64,000 nucleotides of DNA from Marinobacter sp. F4218 (GTDB taxonomy: Bacteria; Pseudomonadota; Gammaproteobacteria; Pseudomonadales; Oleiphilaceae), in assembly GCF_019443085.1 (NCBI RefSeq), contig NZ_JAHZIL010000003.1:868001-932000 (forward strand). Direction: 5' to 3'. The notes beneath the pieces were generated by a model that made no database searches, was not told where the DNA came from, and saw nothing but the letters and a program-made list of their open reading frames with translations. Every line of letters begins with the position of its first letter. Within the stretch, counting starts at the first letter, position 1. The position numbers were made by a program, and so were the translations under genes. This document shows, in pieces, positions 45,964 through 55,837 of the stretch.

Positions 45964-47862
45964 TCAGGCCTTCTCGACAATCATACGGCCCCGCATCTCC
46001 ATATGCAGCGCATGACAGAACCAGTTGCAGTAGTACCAGTGAACCCCGGGACGGTCCGCCACAAAGGTCACCGAGGAGGTCTGCTGGGGACTGATCTCCA
46101 TACTGACGCCATGGTTCACCATACAGAATCCGTGGGTCACATCCTCGATGGTATCCAGGTTGGTCACGTAAACCGTCACCTCGTCGCCCTGTTTGACCTT
46201 GAACTCGGTCATGCCGTATTGCGGCGCAATCGAGGTCATGTATACACGCACCTTGTTCCCATCGCGGATGACCTTGTTGTCGGCCTCCAGGGTAACGCCA
46301 TCCTTTTCCGCCTGCTCCCGGGCCGAGGCAAAGAACGGATCGTCGCGGCCGTAGATCTTCTTGGTCTTGATCTGGTCCCGGCGCACCAGGATGCAGTCGT
46401 GGGGCTCGGCAAAGGTCGGGCCGTCGTGCACCAGTTTCATTTCCTCGCCGGAAATATCGATCAGCTGATCGTTCTCCGGGTGTAAAGGCCCGACCGGCAG
46501 GAAACGGTCCTTGGAGAACTTCGACAACACCACCAGCCACTTGCCATCCGCATCACGGGACTCGGTCAGCGAGGCGTGGTTGTGGCCGGGCTGGTAATGC
46601 ACATCGAGCTTCTGGCGGATGTAATTCACCTTCTCACCATTGTAGTGCTTGATGGCATCGGCAATGTTCCACTTGCAGATCTGGCTGTCGATGAACAGGG
46701 TGGTGTAGGCATTGCCACGACCATCGTAGGTGGTGTGCAGGGGCCCGAGACCCAGTTCCGGCTCCGCAACCACCACGTCACGTTCTTCTTTGAGTTCACC
46801 GGCGAAAAGGGCATCCAGCTTGTCGATAGCAATCACCGTGCAGGTGGGTGACAGCTTGCCGTTGGCAATGAAATACTTGCCGTCAGGTGACGTATTCAGA
46901 CCGTGCGGGTTCTTCGGCACCGGGATGTAGCGGGTCAATTCCGAGCCCGCGCGACCGTCCACCACCGGGACACTGGAATCCCCCAGCGTCTTGTAGTCGC
47001 CGTTTTCGACGGCTTTTTCGATTCGCTCGATGTTGAACACCACCGCCCAGTCGCGGTCGTTGCGCATAGTGCCTGCAAGATCCAGCGCCTTCTCGGAGTT
47101 ATAGCAGGTCGAGCAGGCGTATTTGCCGGTGTAATCCGCATCGGTATTGTCCAGGTTGCCATCGACAATCACCTGGAAGGCCACTTCCATGGTCTCGGCA
47201 TCCAAGGCGTTGAACATGGTAAAACTGCTCTCCAGGCTGGTATCACTGCCATCGTTGGGATGCGGGATCACATACTCGGCATTGCAGAATACGTACTTGG
47301 TCTTGGGCACCTTCTGCAGTCGCAGACCGTGGATCGCCTGCACATTGGGAATGGTGGTGATCTTGTCACACTTCATTATGTCCAGGCGGATCCGGGCTAC
47401 CCGGGTGTTGGCCTTGTCGTTGATGAACAGGTACTTGCCGTCGTACCGGCCATCGGTCATGGAAATGTGCGGGTGGTGGGCGTCGCCATTCAGGTGGGTG
47501 TTGTCATGCCCCAGAACGTCCTTGCTTTCATTGGAGATGCCCCAGCCCGTGGCTGAATCAACGTTGAACACCGGAATTCGCATCAGCTCCCGCATCGAGG
47601 GCACACCCAGAACCCGCACCTCACCGGAATGGCCGCCACTCCAGAAGCCGTAATACTCGTCCAGCTCACCGGGATGCACCACGAAGTTGTTGCGGGCCTC
47701 CTCGGCGGCTGCCGCAAACGCCTCCCGGGACATGACAGCCGTACCCAGCCCCGTTGCTCCGGCTACGCCCGCAAGCGCAGCGGCCCCCATGAAACGCCGG
47801 CGACTGAGGCCGCTCTCTGCGGTTTCGGAAGCATCCTTGATTAGCTCATCTCTCTTTTTCAT
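45964..47862 (-). CDS. nosZ: Nitrous oxide reductase, clade I (Tat-exported)
   Basis: 632 residues from ATG 47862, a size normal for clade I. The Tat signal [20 protein letters not shown] directs folded export. The propeller shows CuZ ligand histidines ([47 protein letters not shown]) and the C-terminal cupredoxin carries CuA ligands in [15 protein letters not shown]. It reduces N2O to N2 in the periplasm. An ATG at 47931 that overlaps the nosR stop would add 23 unlikely residues, so is less favoured though possible. Confidence 0.97.
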   Translation of the reverse strand: MKKRDELIKDASETAESGLSRRRFMGAAALAGVAGATGLGTAVMSREAFAAAAEEARNNFVVHPGELDEYYGFWSGGHSGEVRVLGVPSMRELMRIPVFNVDSATGWGISNESKDVLGHDNTHLNGDAHHPHISMTDGRYDGKYLFINDKANTRVARIRLDIMKCDKITTIPNVQAIHGLRLQKVPKTKYVFCNAEYVIPHPNDGSDTSLESSFTMFNALDAETMEVAFQVIVDGNLDNTDADYTGKYACSTCYNSEKALDLAGTMRNDRDWAVVFNIERIEKAVENGDYKTLGDSSVPVVDGRAGSELTRYIPVPKNPHGLNTSPDGKYFIANGKLSPTCTVIAIDKLDALFAGELKEERDVVVAEPELGLGPLHTTYDGRGNAYTTLFIDSQICKWNIADAIKHYNGEKVNYIRQKLDVHYQPGHNHASLTESRDADGKWLVVLSKFSKDRFLPVGPLHPENDQLIDISGEEMKLVHDGPTFAEPHDCILVRRDQIKTKKIYGRDDPFFASAREQAEKDGVTLEADNKVIRDGNKVRVYMTSIAPQYGMTEFKVKQGDEVTVYVTNLDTIEDVTHGFCMVNHGVSMEISPQQTSSVTFVADRPGVHWYYCNWFCHALHMEMRGRMIVEKA

Positions 47863-47927
47863 CGCGTCCAACTCCGTTATTGGTAATGGCGGTTTGCTTC
47901 TGGTTTGGTGGTTAGTTTTTTCACTGC

Positions 47928-50090
47928 TCATGGCACCTGCACCACCGGAATCTCGTCCGGGTGGCCTGGCGCGTTGTGACCACGGCGTTTGCCACGACGT
48001 TTGACGATCAGTGGCGGGCACTTTTGGTCGTTGAAATAGGTCACCTGGCAATCCAGGCAGTAATGACACTCCATGTAATTGATGTGACCGTCAGGATGAA
48101 TGGCCTGGACCTCGCATTCGTGGTCACACAGCCGGCAAGGATTGCCGCACTCCTTCCGGCGCTTGAGCCAGTCGAACACCCGCAATTTGCTCGGCAATGC
48201 CAGGGCCGCGCCGAGCGGGCACATGTACCGGCAAAACACCTTACGGGTAAACAGGTTGACCACCAGCAGCAGGACGGCGTAGGTGACGAAGGGCCAGCTG
48301 CGATCGAACTTCAGGGTGATGGCGGTTTTGAACGGCTCCACCTCGGCCAGCCGCTCGGCAGTGGCCATGGACTCGAGGGAGACCCCGAACAGCACCAGCA
48401 GAATGATGTACTTGATGGCCCACAACCGCTCATGCCAGGCGAAGGGGACGGTGTACTGGGGCACCTTGAGCCTGCGGGCAATCTCGTTCAGCAGCTCCTG
48501 CAGGGCCCCGAACGGGCACAGCCAGCCACAGTAAACCGCGCGCCCCCACAGCAGTATGATCGCGGCCACGACCGCCCAGAGAATGAACAGCATTGGATCG
48601 ATCAGGAAGGTTTCCCAACTGAAGCCACGGATGACGCTGTTCACGAAGGTCAGCACGTTGACGATGGAAAGCTGCCCCAGGGCATACCAGCCGATGAAAA
48701 ACAGGGTGTAGACCAGGAAGCCGTGACGGATCCACCGGAAGATGGTCGGCTTCTGCACCAGCCAGTCCTGAAAGAACAGGATGAACATCAGCACACCGAT
48801 ACCCAGACTGAGGACCACGATCTGGAATTCGCGTTGGTACCACACCTGCACCCACATAGGCTGGTCCGCCAGCATTTCCTCTTCGGTCAGCACCGGCTCC
48901 GGACGGGTGTAGTACTGGTCCGGCAACTGATAAGTGAGCGGGAAGACCTGAAACTCACTGTCCAGCGGGCCGGTCTGGCGTTTGACGGTCAGCTCGAGGG
49001 TCCATTCCGTGCCCGGGTCGAAGTTGTACTGTTGCCTGACAACGAAGATAGCCATTTCATCGAAATCGGGCATGCCTTCGGCGTAAACGTCGCTCAGACG
49101 GTAATAATCGAGGTCGCGAAAATTGAAGGTGTCACCGTACTGACGAATCTGGATGCGGTCGAAGATGCCACCACGGACATAGCCGGAACCTTTGAAGGAA
49201 TAGTCGCCCTTGGCCAGCACGGCAATGGCGTGTTCGCCTTCCTTGAGTTCCGAGCTCAGCCACTGGTACTGGCTCTCACCCAACAGATTCCGGCCGATGG
49301 CAGGGACATTCAGGTAAGCGGCGTAGAGATCAATCAGGGGGTCGTCCCGTTCTTCCGGCGCGGCCTTGTCCACCTCCGCGGCAGCCGTGCCCTCGAAGGC
49401 CTCATCAACCTGACCGCGGGTCAACAGCAGCCGGCGCACAGAGCCCTCACCGGTCAGCTCCTGCCAGGTCCGGGGCACGAAGGGCCCGATTTCCAGTTCC
49501 GACATGGGCGGCCGGCTGTCACCGGCACCTGCCACCAGCCCCAGCTCGGCACCAACCCTGTGGGCCGAGCGCATGATCACTTCGTTGATCACCATCACCG
49601 TGACGGTGGCCCCGGACAGACCGTCCACAGCAACCTTGCGCTCGCTGGAGGTGCCGCCAACGGTCACCCGCTGGTCGGCTTTCAGACCGATGTACTGATC
49701 GGTAAAGTCGTGCATCTTGCTTTCGGGGATGCCGACCAGCAGGATCGGCTCGTGGTGCTCGATGACCCGGTTCTGGACGATCTGGCCATCGGTGTCCAGC
49801 ACTACCACCACGTTGATCGGTTTGCCCGAATAGGCCGGTGTCTGGACGAAATCGAGGCTCTGATAGACATAGCCCTTGAGCTCGTCGCCGGCGTACAGCT
49901 CCTGTATTGCCCGGTTGCCTTCCCGGGGACGCACCTCCGTTACTGAAGGAAACGCTTTCTGAATCACCTGACGGGCGGCCACCGGCTCGTACTCGTTCAC
50001 GACCTCGGCGCGGGCGGCTGGCGCCAGCACGCCGACCGCAAAAATGGCGGCGAAAAAAAGACCGGTGGCGGTGCGTAACAGTGCGCTCAA
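47928..50090 (-). CDS. nosR: NosR membrane flavo-iron-sulfur protein
   Basis: 720 residues when started at TTG 50090, chosen because GGGAG stands six bases before it and it precedes the signal segment [21 protein letters not shown] periplasmic FMN-binding domain (residues about 80-200; the flavin threonine in [10 protein letters not shown]) is followed by six membrane helices with [11 protein letters not shown] and [12 protein letters not shown], and cytoplasmic 4Fe-4S motifs [13 protein letters not shown] and CHYCLDCQ...C. NosR passes electrons toward NosZ. Upstream TTG 50141 has no ribosome-binding site. First gene of the nos operon. Confidence 0.93.
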   Translation of the reverse strand: MSALLRTATGLFFAAIFAVGVLAPAARAEVVNEYEPVAARQVIQKAFPSVTEVRPREGNRAIQELYAGDELKGYVYQSLDFVQTPAYSGKPINVVVVLDTDGQIVQNRVIEHHEPILLVGIPESKMHDFTDQYIGLKADQRVTVGGTSSERKVAVDGLSGATVTVMVINEVIMRSAHRVGAELGLVAGAGDSRPPMSELEIGPFVPRTWQELTGEGSVRRLLLTRGQVDEAFEGTAAAEVDKAAPEERDDPLIDLYAAYLNVPAIGRNLLGESQYQWLSSELKEGEHAIAVLAKGDYSFKGSGYVRGGIFDRIQIRQYGDTFNFRDLDYYRLSDVYAEGMPDFDEMAIFVVRQQYNFDPGTEWTLELTVKRQTGPLDSEFQVFPLTYQLPDQYYTRPEPVLTEEEMLADQPMWVQVWYQREFQIVVLSLGIGVLMFILFFQDWLVQKPTIFRWIRHGFLVYTLFFIGWYALGQLSIVNVLTFVNSVIRGFSWETFLIDPMLFILWAVVAAIILLWGRAVYCGWLCPFGALQELLNEIARRLKVPQYTVPFAWHERLWAIKYIILLVLFGVSLESMATAERLAEVEPFKTAITLKFDRSWPFVTYAVLLLVVNLFTRKVFCRYMCPLGAALALPSKLRVFDWLKRRKECGNPCRLCDHECEVQAIHPDGHINYMECHYCLDCQVTYFNDQKCPPLIVKRRGKRRGHNAPGHPDEIPVVQVP

Positions 50091-50110
50091 GTCAGTCTCC
50101 CGAAGAACCC

Positions 50111-50125
50111 GACTAAGAATTAGTC
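50111..50125. promoter_or_regulatory. 15-bp inverted repeat before nosR
   Basis: GACTAA and TTAGTC are perfect arms around GAA, 21 bp from the TTG start. It could act as an operator or a leader hairpin; no regulator is assigned. The FNR consensus is not met here. Confidence 0.4.
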
Positions 50126-50192
50126 TAGATCCAATTAACAAAAATCACATACCACTCACGAGATAGGCCGCAGCGCGCTTCGGCCGTCTGGA

Positions 50193-50594
50193 TTACTGCA
50201 GCGAGACGGCTTCGCCCCGGGTATTAAGCGGCAAGTAGTTGGAGATATGCCCCAGTCGAATCGACTCCACCATCATCGTCAGGGGCTGCTTGGCTTCGTC
50301 GGAAGAGGGCTCCATGCCGCCACGACCCGACATTGCCGCGACAAAGACCATGTCCCAGTCCTGACCGGTACTGCGGGACTCTTCCACGAGGGTCGCGAAA
50401 TCCGGCGCCTCCTCCGGGGTCTTGTCGACGCAGATCACCGGAGTCAGGGCACCGCCCTCGCCTCGCTGGAAGGCGTCCTTCTCTTCGGCGGAGGCGTCTT
50501 CGGGCAACTCGGCCCGGCAAAAAACGAAAAGGAACCGCTGGGCATCGACCTGGGCGAGGCTTGTTTGCACCAAATCGCTGTAGTTACTGATCAT
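50193..50594 (-). CDS. Conserved protein of unknown function (often mislabelled ribonucleotide reductase alpha)
   Basis: 133 residues from ATG 50594 with CAGGAAATTGTCAC upstream. Begins ISNYSDLVQTSLAQVDAQRF and contains FVFCRAELPEDASAEEKDAF, GEGGALTPVICVDKTPEE and MVFVAAMSGRGGMEPSSDEA, with LGHISNYLPLNTRGEAVSL at the end. Homologues in denitrifying Pseudomonas carry the label ribonucleotide reductase subunit alpha, which nothing in the sequence supports. Soluble, acidic, no metal motifs. Gene order DNR-DGC-this-nosR hints at a role with N2O reduction. Confidence 0.7.
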   Translation of the reverse strand: MISNYSDLVQTSLAQVDAQRFLFVFCRAELPEDASAEEKDAFQRGEGGALTPVICVDKTPEEAPDFATLVEESRSTGQDWDMVFVAAMSGRGGMEPSSDEAKQPLTMMVESIRLGHISNYLPLNTRGEAVSLQ

Positions 50595-50629
50595 GTGACA
50601 ATTTCCTGAATAAAATGAGGCAAAGCGGA

Positions 50630-51016
50630 TCACCCCTGCCGGGCGATTAGCTGCGGATTATCCCGACGGTCCAGGACCTGCTCGCAGACGTCACGAACAG
50701 CTTCCTCTCCATAGCTCTGGCCATAACGTTTCCTGAAGCCGGATTCGTACAACCGGACGTGCTCATCCGGTGTCACCCCTACGTTCTCAAGGCAGCTCAG
50801 GGCGCAATGCAGCGGGCAACCGTCAATCACGGTGATCGGGCGACCGGACCGGGCGGTTTTCACCAGCGCCGGCACGTGCCCGCCGACGCCGGAAATGCAG
50901 GACATTTCAAACTCTCCGGCGTGATCCAACCTGACGGCGACGTTGTTCGCCAACTGCGCCACATCGGAGCAGCCGGAACAGGCATAGATAAGCGGGCGTT
51001 GCTTTCTTGATGTCAC
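50630..51016 (-). CDS. DGC-domain (putative zinc-binding) protein
   Basis: 128 residues. Starts GTG 51016 with AGGAGGCTGT upstream. N-terminal YACSGCSDVAQLANNVAVRL, then the family's DGC in TVIDGCPLHCALSCLENVGV; cysteines at about 14, 17, 40, 67, 71, 75 and the histidine of HVPAL can coordinate metal. DGC proteins often sit beside denitrification or cytochrome genes, sometimes reading as zinc- or copper-handling factors. Follows the DNR gene by 43 bp, so they share a transcript. Confidence 0.8.
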   Translation of the reverse strand: MTSRKQRPLIYACSGCSDVAQLANNVAVRLDHAGEFEMSCISGVGGHVPALVKTARSGRPITVIDGCPLHCALSCLENVGVTPDEHVRLYESGFRKRYGQSYGEEAVRDVCEQVLDRRDNPQLIARQG

Positions 51017-51059
51017 ACAGCCTCCTGCGAAAAGAACCTGGAGGAATTGGGGCCAGGGC

Positions 51060-51809
51060 TCACTGGCTGATTTCGACCAGCCGCTGCGGGTCGGATATAA
51101 ACAGCTTGCTCCGATTGACCCGGACCAGGCCGTTGGCTTTCAGGTCGGCCAGGATCCTGGAGAAGGTCTCCGGCTGCATGGCCAGACGCGAGGCCACCAG
51201 GCATTTGGGCAGCGGCAACTCCACTTCCCCGGCCTGCTCAACGCCATTGGGAAGCAGGTCGATCAGGTAGCGAATCAGTCGGTCGCGGGCATTCTGGACG
51301 GTCATGATCTCCAGTTCATGGAATCGGGAGACCGCCCGCTTGGCGTAATGGCGAAGTGCGGCCTGGGCATACTCCGGGTGTCGATCAATCAATTCCCGGT
51401 AGGCTTTGACGGGGATCATCAGCACTTCGCTGGATTTCAGGGCTTCGGCGTAGCAGGCGTACCGGGGAGGATCGGCATAAATCATGACTTCAGCGAAGCA
51501 ATCGCCCGGCGCGATGCTGTCGAGAGTGCGATCGATGCCGGAGGAGTCCAGTCGGTACAGACGCAGGCGGCCGGAGATCACAAAGAAGAAATGATGGGCC
51601 GGCATATCCTGCCGATACAGCAACTGGTGGTGACCGAGGCGGAGGCGCCGAGACTGTTGAACGAGCTGTTCGAGATCTTTACCTGCAAGGCTGCGGAACA
51701 GCTCGTGGCGGCGCAGGTTCCCCAGACCGTCTTCATCGTCGAATGGTTTGTTTACAGCGATCAGCACCGGTTTGGCGTAGCGGGTTTCGGCTGTTTGCAT
51801 CACCGCCAT
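51060..51809 (-). CDS. dnr: Crp/Fnr-family regulator, DNR type
   Basis: 249 residues from ATG 51809 (AGGAGGGCACGCC upstream). cNMP-binding fold (HHFFFVISGRLRLYRLDSSG, DSIAPGDCFAEVMIYAD) and a C-terminal helix-turn-helix KCLVASRLAMQPETFSRIL, recognition residues E and SR as in FNR-type. It lacks the N-terminal cysteines of oxygen-sensing FNR, leaving the NO-sensing haem form (DNR/NnrR) as the best match. Between nar and nos, so it likely activates one or both. Its own promoter has a TTGAG-N4-ATCGG box. Confidence 0.82.
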   Translation of the reverse strand: MAVMQTAETRYAKPVLIAVNKPFDDEDGLGNLRRHELFRSLAGKDLEQLVQQSRRLRLGHHQLLYRQDMPAHHFFFVISGRLRLYRLDSSGIDRTLDSIAPGDCFAEVMIYADPPRYACYAEALKSSEVLMIPVKAYRELIDRHPEYAQAALRHYAKRAVSRFHELEIMTVQNARDRLIRYLIDLLPNGVEQAGEVELPLPKCLVASRLAMQPETFSRILADLKANGLVRVNRSKLFISDPQRLVEISQ

Positions 51810-51921
51810 GGCGTGCCCTCCTGCATATTCATGCATTGAAAATCATATTTTAAATACTAGAAGGACACGGCTTGAAAATCGCTCCCCCGTTGGGGGTAGT
51901 CCCGGTGCTATTCCGGAGTAA

Positions 51922-51935
51922 TTGAGTTCGATCGG
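51922..51935. promoter_or_regulatory. Candidate FNR/DNR box upstream of dnr
   Basis: TTGAG-TTCG-ATCGG agrees with TTGAT-N4-ATCAA at 7 of 10 positions. It is 113 bp before the dnr start and just past the ppiC stop. Low but sensible support for autoregulation. Confidence 0.35.
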
Positions 51936-51947
51936 AGAGGTCAGGTG

Positions 51948-52754
51948 CTATTGCATTAACGGCGAATCCGGCAATTCCAGGTCTACGCCTTCCACCCCGG
52001 TTTCCGCAGCCAGCACCTGCAGGTACTGACGGAATGCCCGTCTGGTCACGCTCTCGCTCAGGTACTGTCGGATCTGCGGCTTGACGTGCTCGTAGGGCAA
52101 CTGTTCGCCGTCGATGCGCTGATCGACACGAACGATGTGCCAGCCGTAACGGGTTTCGATCAGTTCCGGGCTGAGCCCTTCCTCCATACTGAGCACCGGG
52201 CGCTCGAATTCTTCGACCGTCTGGCCCTTGCTGATCTGGCCAAGGCTGCCGTCCTGGTGTCGGGACTCACACGCGGAGTACTGCCTGGCCAGGTCGGTGA
52301 AACGGGAGCGTCTATCAAGCAGAGCAGCCAGCAGCTGGCGACCGACCTCTTCCTGCCGAATTCGCTCCTGCACATCGTCCGGGGCCGCCGCCAGCAGAAT
52401 GTGGCTGACTGCCATGAGTGTGGGGCTGCGGAACCGGCTGGGGTTCGCCGCATAGAAGCGTTCGCAGTCCTGCTCAACGGGGTCGGGAACGTTGAGTTCC
52501 AGCTCCAGCACCCGGGCGATTCGATCTTCCTCGTCCGTGATCTCGTCCAGCTTCAGGCGGCTTGCCTGCTTCAGGAGCAGTTCTCGGAGCACGAGACTCC
52601 TGGCGGCTTCGTGCCAGGCTTCGGAGACTTCCTGGGCCGGGTGGTGCTGCATTTCCCGGGCAATGTCGTCCTCGGTGATCAGGGTGTCACCCACGTACAC
52701 CGGCGGGAACTGGTTTCTGGGCTTTTCGGCGTCGCCGACGGGGATGAGTTGCAT
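51948..52754 (-). CDS. PpiC-type peptidyl-prolyl isomerase of the nar operon
   Basis: 268 residues from ATG 52754 (CGAGGCGACTACC upstream). N-terminal helical SurA/NifM-like part and a parvulin domain with SHILLAA, CESRHQDGSLGQISKGQTVE and TRYGWHIVRVDQRIDGEQLP. There is no signal peptide, so it probably acts in the cytoplasm. A ppiC directly after narI also occurs in Pseudomonas, where it may help fold nitrate reductase. It follows narI by 59 bp. Confidence 0.87.
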   Translation of the reverse strand: MQLIPVGDAEKPRNQFPPVYVGDTLITEDDIAREMQHHPAQEVSEAWHEAARSLVLRELLLKQASRLKLDEITDEEDRIARVLELELNVPDPVEQDCERFYAANPSRFRSPTLMAVSHILLAAAPDDVQERIRQEEVGRQLLAALLDRRSRFTDLARQYSACESRHQDGSLGQISKGQTVEEFERPVLSMEEGLSPELIETRYGWHIVRVDQRIDGEQLPYEHVKPQIRQYLSESVTRRAFRQYLQVLAAETGVEGVDLELPDSPLMQ

Positions 52755-52813
52755 GGTAGTCGCCTCGGTAATGTCGGGGCCGGTGAACATGTTCACCGGC
52801 CCCCTGTTTTGCT

Positions 52814-53497
52814 TTATGCGCGCTTGCGCACCACCTGGTATTTCCGGCCAAAATACTCCACCGGTACGCTGAGCATGTGTACCAGGCGGGTGAACGGAAA
52901 CAGCACGAAGATGGTCAGTCCCAGAAAGATGTGGGTCTTGTAGATCCAGTGCACGTCGGCAATGTAGTCCGCTACGCCGCCCTGCAGGGTGAAGATCCCC
53001 TGGGCCCAGGCAGAGAACTTGAGCATGGTGCCGCCATCCAGATGGCCCAGGGTGGGCAGAATGGTGAGCAGGCCCAGTGCCAGCTGGATGACCAGGATCA
53101 CAATGATCATGTTGTCAGCGAAGGTGCTACTGGCCTTCACGCGCGGGTCGGTCAGCCGGCGCCAGGCAAGCATTCCGCCACCCACAATCGCCATCACGCC
53201 CGCAATGCCGCCGACGACGATCGCCATCACCTGCTTGGTGCCCGGGGTCATGAACGGCTCGTAGAGCGCGTGCGGGGTCAGCAGGCCAACCAGGTGGCCG
53301 AAGAAGATCACCAGCACGCCAACATGGAACAGCCCACTGGCCATCACCATGTTTTTCTTGCGCAGCATCTGGCTGGAATGTGCTTTCCAAGTGAACTGCC
53401 CCTGGTCGTAACGCGCCCAGGTTCCGAGTACGAGCACGGCGATGGCCACGTACGGGTAGATTCCAAATAGCAGTGTATTCAGGTAAGACATTGTCAT
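52814..53497 (-). CDS. narI: Respiratory nitrate reductase gamma subunit
   Basis: 227 residues, five membrane helices and dihaem cytochrome b. Haem-ligand histidines lie in GLFHVGVLVIFFGHLVGLLT and in WIYKTHIFLGLTIF/FTRLVHMLSVP. Oxidises quinol and passes electrons to NarH. Lacks any N-terminal signal, as normal. Starts at ATG 53497 (the ATG two codons later is also possible), 14 bp after narJ. Confidence 0.96.
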   Translation of the reverse strand: MTMSYLNTLLFGIYPYVAIAVLVLGTWARYDQGQFTWKAHSSQMLRKKNMVMASGLFHVGVLVIFFGHLVGLLTPHALYEPFMTPGTKQVMAIVVGGIAGVMAIVGGGMLAWRRLTDPRVKASSTFADNMIIVILVIQLALGLLTILPTLGHLDGGTMLKFSAWAQGIFTLQGGVADYIADVHWIYKTHIFLGLTIFVLFPFTRLVHMLSVPVEYFGRKYQVVRKRA

Positions 53498-53511
53498 TTC
53501 CTCCTGCGCCC

Positions 53512-54252
53512 TCAGGCGCGCCCTGACCGACGGGGTGTGGCATCCGTCATCAGTTGATCACTCAGGTGAATGGTCTGGGTCTGCTCCAGTTCCCGGCGGC
53601 GCTGGCCTACCACGCCGCCGGTACTGCAGGAACCGCCCTGATCGTCGACAAACTTCACCATTTCCTCTTCCCAGACTTTATCCAGGGCCTCCGGGGTGTC
53701 ATCGCGCTCTTCCGAGGCCACGATCCGGGCCAGCTCCTGGCGATTCACCGTGCGCCCGGACAGCACCAGCAACGAATCCATCACCACGTGATAGAAGCTC
53801 TCACGCTGGTAAAGGCGCTCGCCGAGCAGGCCCAGGATGTGGTGGATATCCTCCAGCCAGTTGCGGATTTCATCCCATGGGCGGGTAGAGAGGTATTCCA
53901 GGAACAACGGCAGGTAGTCCGGCAGCTCCTTGGCGTCGATCTCCAGGCCGTTGGCGCGGTATTGCTCCATCAGGTCCACCATGGCCTGGCCGCGGTCACG
54001 GGATTCCCCGTGCACGTGCTCGAACAGCAACAGGGAGGTTGCCCGGCCTTTGTCAAAGATGGCGACGTAGTTCTCCTGCATGTCCAGCAAGTCGCCGGCG
54101 CACACCCTTTCCACGCCACGAAGCAGCTGTTCCTTGTTCTGCCCGGGCAGCCGAGGGTCCTCAAGGACCGCCGCTACCAGGGCATCTTTGGAGGCCTGGA
54201 GTTCTTCAGTGGGGTACTCAAGAACCCGTGCCAGTACTTTCAGAAGTTGCAT
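53512..54252 (-). CDS. narJ: Nitrate reductase molybdenum cofactor assembly chaperone
   Basis: 246 residues from ATG 54252 (AAGGAGGCCGAG in front). TorD/NarJ fold beginning LLKVLARVLEYPTEELQASK and with YVAIFDKGRATSLLLFEHVH, DYLPLFLEYLSTRP. Binds apo-NarG until cofactor is inserted. Ten bases after narH. C-terminal 40 residues are variable, as in homologues. Confidence 0.95.
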   Translation of the reverse strand: MQLLKVLARVLEYPTEELQASKDALVAAVLEDPRLPGQNKEQLLRGVERVCAGDLLDMQENYVAIFDKGRATSLLLFEHVHGESRDRGQAMVDLMEQYRANGLEIDAKELPDYLPLFLEYLSTRPWDEIRNWLEDIHHILGLLGERLYQRESFYHVVMDSLLVLSGRTVNRQELARIVASEERDDTPEALDKVWEEEMVKFVDDQGGSCSTGGVVGQRRRELEQTQTIHLSDQLMTDATPRRSGRA

Positions 54253-54262
54253 CTCGGCCTCC

Positions 54263-55837
54263 TTATTCCTGCAGCTGTTTCGGGTCAACCTGCTTCACGG
54301 TCGACAGCTTCTGCACCATGCTGGTGGTCTGCTTGCGGCCACCGAACATGTTGAAATCGCTGTCGCCATTGCAGCCATCGCCGAAGCTGAAGCCGCAACC
54401 GTTGCGCTCGCCATAGGCGGTGGCATCGGGAAAGGCTTCTTTGGCCAGCTCGCGGTGGCTGGTCGGAATCACGAAGCGGTCCTCGTAATTGGCGATCGCC
54501 AGGTAGCGGTACATTTCATCGGCCTGGGCCTTGGTGAGCCCGGCCTCTTCGAGGGCCCGCAGGTCCTCTCTGCCTTCCACGGTTTGGGCGCGCTTGTACA
54601 GCCGCATGGCCATGATCCGCTTGAGGGCACGAACGATGGGTTTCTCGTCACCGGCGGTGAGCAGGTTGGCAAGGTACTTGACCGGGATCCGCAGGCTTTC
54701 GATCTTCGGCAGCACGCCATCGAACTCGACCTTGCCGGCTTCCGCGGCGGACTGGATCGGGCTCAGGGGTGGCACGTACCACACCATGGGCAGGGTGCGA
54801 TATTCCGGGTGCAGCGGCAGGGCCAGTTTCCAGTCCACGGCCATCTTGTAGACCGGGCTCTGCTGGGCCGCTTCGATGACGTTCATCGGGATGCCGTCTT
54901 TCTTCGCCTGCTCGATCACCTTCGGGTCGAACGGGTCCAGGAAGATTTCCAACTGCTTTTCATACAGTTCCTGCTCCCCAGGGGCGCTGGCCACTTCCTC
55001 GATGCGGTCGGCGTCGTACAGCAGTACACCCAGGTAGCGAATGCGGCCGACACAGGTCTCGGAGCACACGGTCGGCATACCGGCCTCAATGCGCGGGTAG
55101 CAGAAGATGCACTTCTCGGACTTGCCGGTTTTCCAGTTAAAGTAGATCTTCTTGTACGGGCAGCCGGAGACGCACATGCGCCAGCCACGGCATTTGTCCT
55201 GATCGATCAGGACGATGCCGTCTTCCTCACGCTTGTAGATGGCGCCGCTCGGGCAGCTGGCGACACAGGCCGGGTTCAGGCAGTGCTCGCACAGGCGCGG
55301 CAGGTACATCATGAAGGTGTTCTCGAACTGGCCGTAGATGTCCGCCTGCACCTGGTCGAAGTTCTTGTCCTTGCGGCGTTTGGCGAACTCGGTGCCGAGG
55401 ATTTCTTCCCAGTTCGGGCCCCACTCGATCTTCTGCATGCGCTGGCCGGAGATCAGCGAGCGCGGCCGGGCGACCGGCTGATGCTTGCTGTCGCCGGCGG
55501 TGTGCAGGTGCTGGTAATCGAAGTCGAACGGCTCGTAGTAATCGTCGATCTCCGGCAGGTCCGGGTTGGCGAAGATGTTCGCCAGGACCCGGAAACGGCC
55601 ACCGATCTTCGGACGGATCTTGCCGGAGCTGTCGCGCATCCAGCCGCCCTTCCATTTGTCCTGGTTCTCCCACTCCTTCGGGTAGCCGATACCGGGCTTG
55701 GTCTCGACGTTGTTGAACCAGGCGTACTCCATGCCTTCACGGCTGGTCCACACGTTTTTGCAGGTCACTGAACAGGTGTGGCAACCAATGCACTTATCCA
55801 GGTTCAGTACCATGCCGACTTGGGAACGGATTTTCAT
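54263..55837 (-). CDS. narH: Respiratory nitrate reductase beta subunit
   Basis: 524 residues. Four iron-sulfur clusters: CIGCHTCSVTCKNVW, CEHCLNPACVASCPSGAI, KCRGWRMCVSGCPYKKI (Trp in place of one Cys, giving the 3Fe-4S cluster) and CIFCYPRIEAG...CSETC. It wires NarI haems to NarG. Starts ATG 55837, overlapping the narG stop by four bases. Confidence 0.97.
   Translation of the reverse strand: MKIRSQVGMVLNLDKCIGCHTCSVTCKNVWTSREGMEYAWFNNVETKPGIGYPKEWENQDKWKGGWMRDSSGKIRPKIGGRFRVLANIFANPDLPEIDDYYEPFDFDYQHLHTAGDSKHQPVARPRSLISGQRMQKIEWGPNWEEILGTEFAKRRKDKNFDQVQADIYGQFENTFMMYLPRLCEHCLNPACVASCPSGAIYKREEDGIVLIDQDKCRGWRMCVSGCPYKKIYFNWKTGKSEKCIFCYPRIEAGMPTVCSETCVGRIRYLGVLLYDADRIEEVASAPGEQELYEKQLEIFLDPFDPKVIEQAKKDGIPMNVIEAAQQSPVYKMAVDWKLALPLHPEYRTLPMVWYVPPLSPIQSAAEAGKVEFDGVLPKIESLRIPVKYLANLLTAGDEKPIVRALKRIMAMRLYKRAQTVEGREDLRALEEAGLTKAQADEMYRYLAIANYEDRFVIPTSHRELAKEAFPDATAYGERNGCGFSFGDGCNGDSDFNMFGGRKQTTSMVQKLSTVKQVDPKQLQE

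Noticed and set aside
44639..46540. Single 633-codon gene covering nosD and part of nosZ
   Set aside because: The upstream 212 codons are a shifted frame inside nosZ; the signal peptide at ATG 45904 defines the true nosD start.
47961..49946. Open plus-strand frame of 661 codons opposite nosR
   Set aside because: It is the complementary frame of the confidently identified nosR gene, has low-complexity histidine/glutamine-rich composition and no recognisable motif.
50091..50192. FNR box in front of nosR
   Set aside because: No TTGAT-N4-ATCAA-like site reached an acceptable match; only a TTAATTGGATC stretch was seen.
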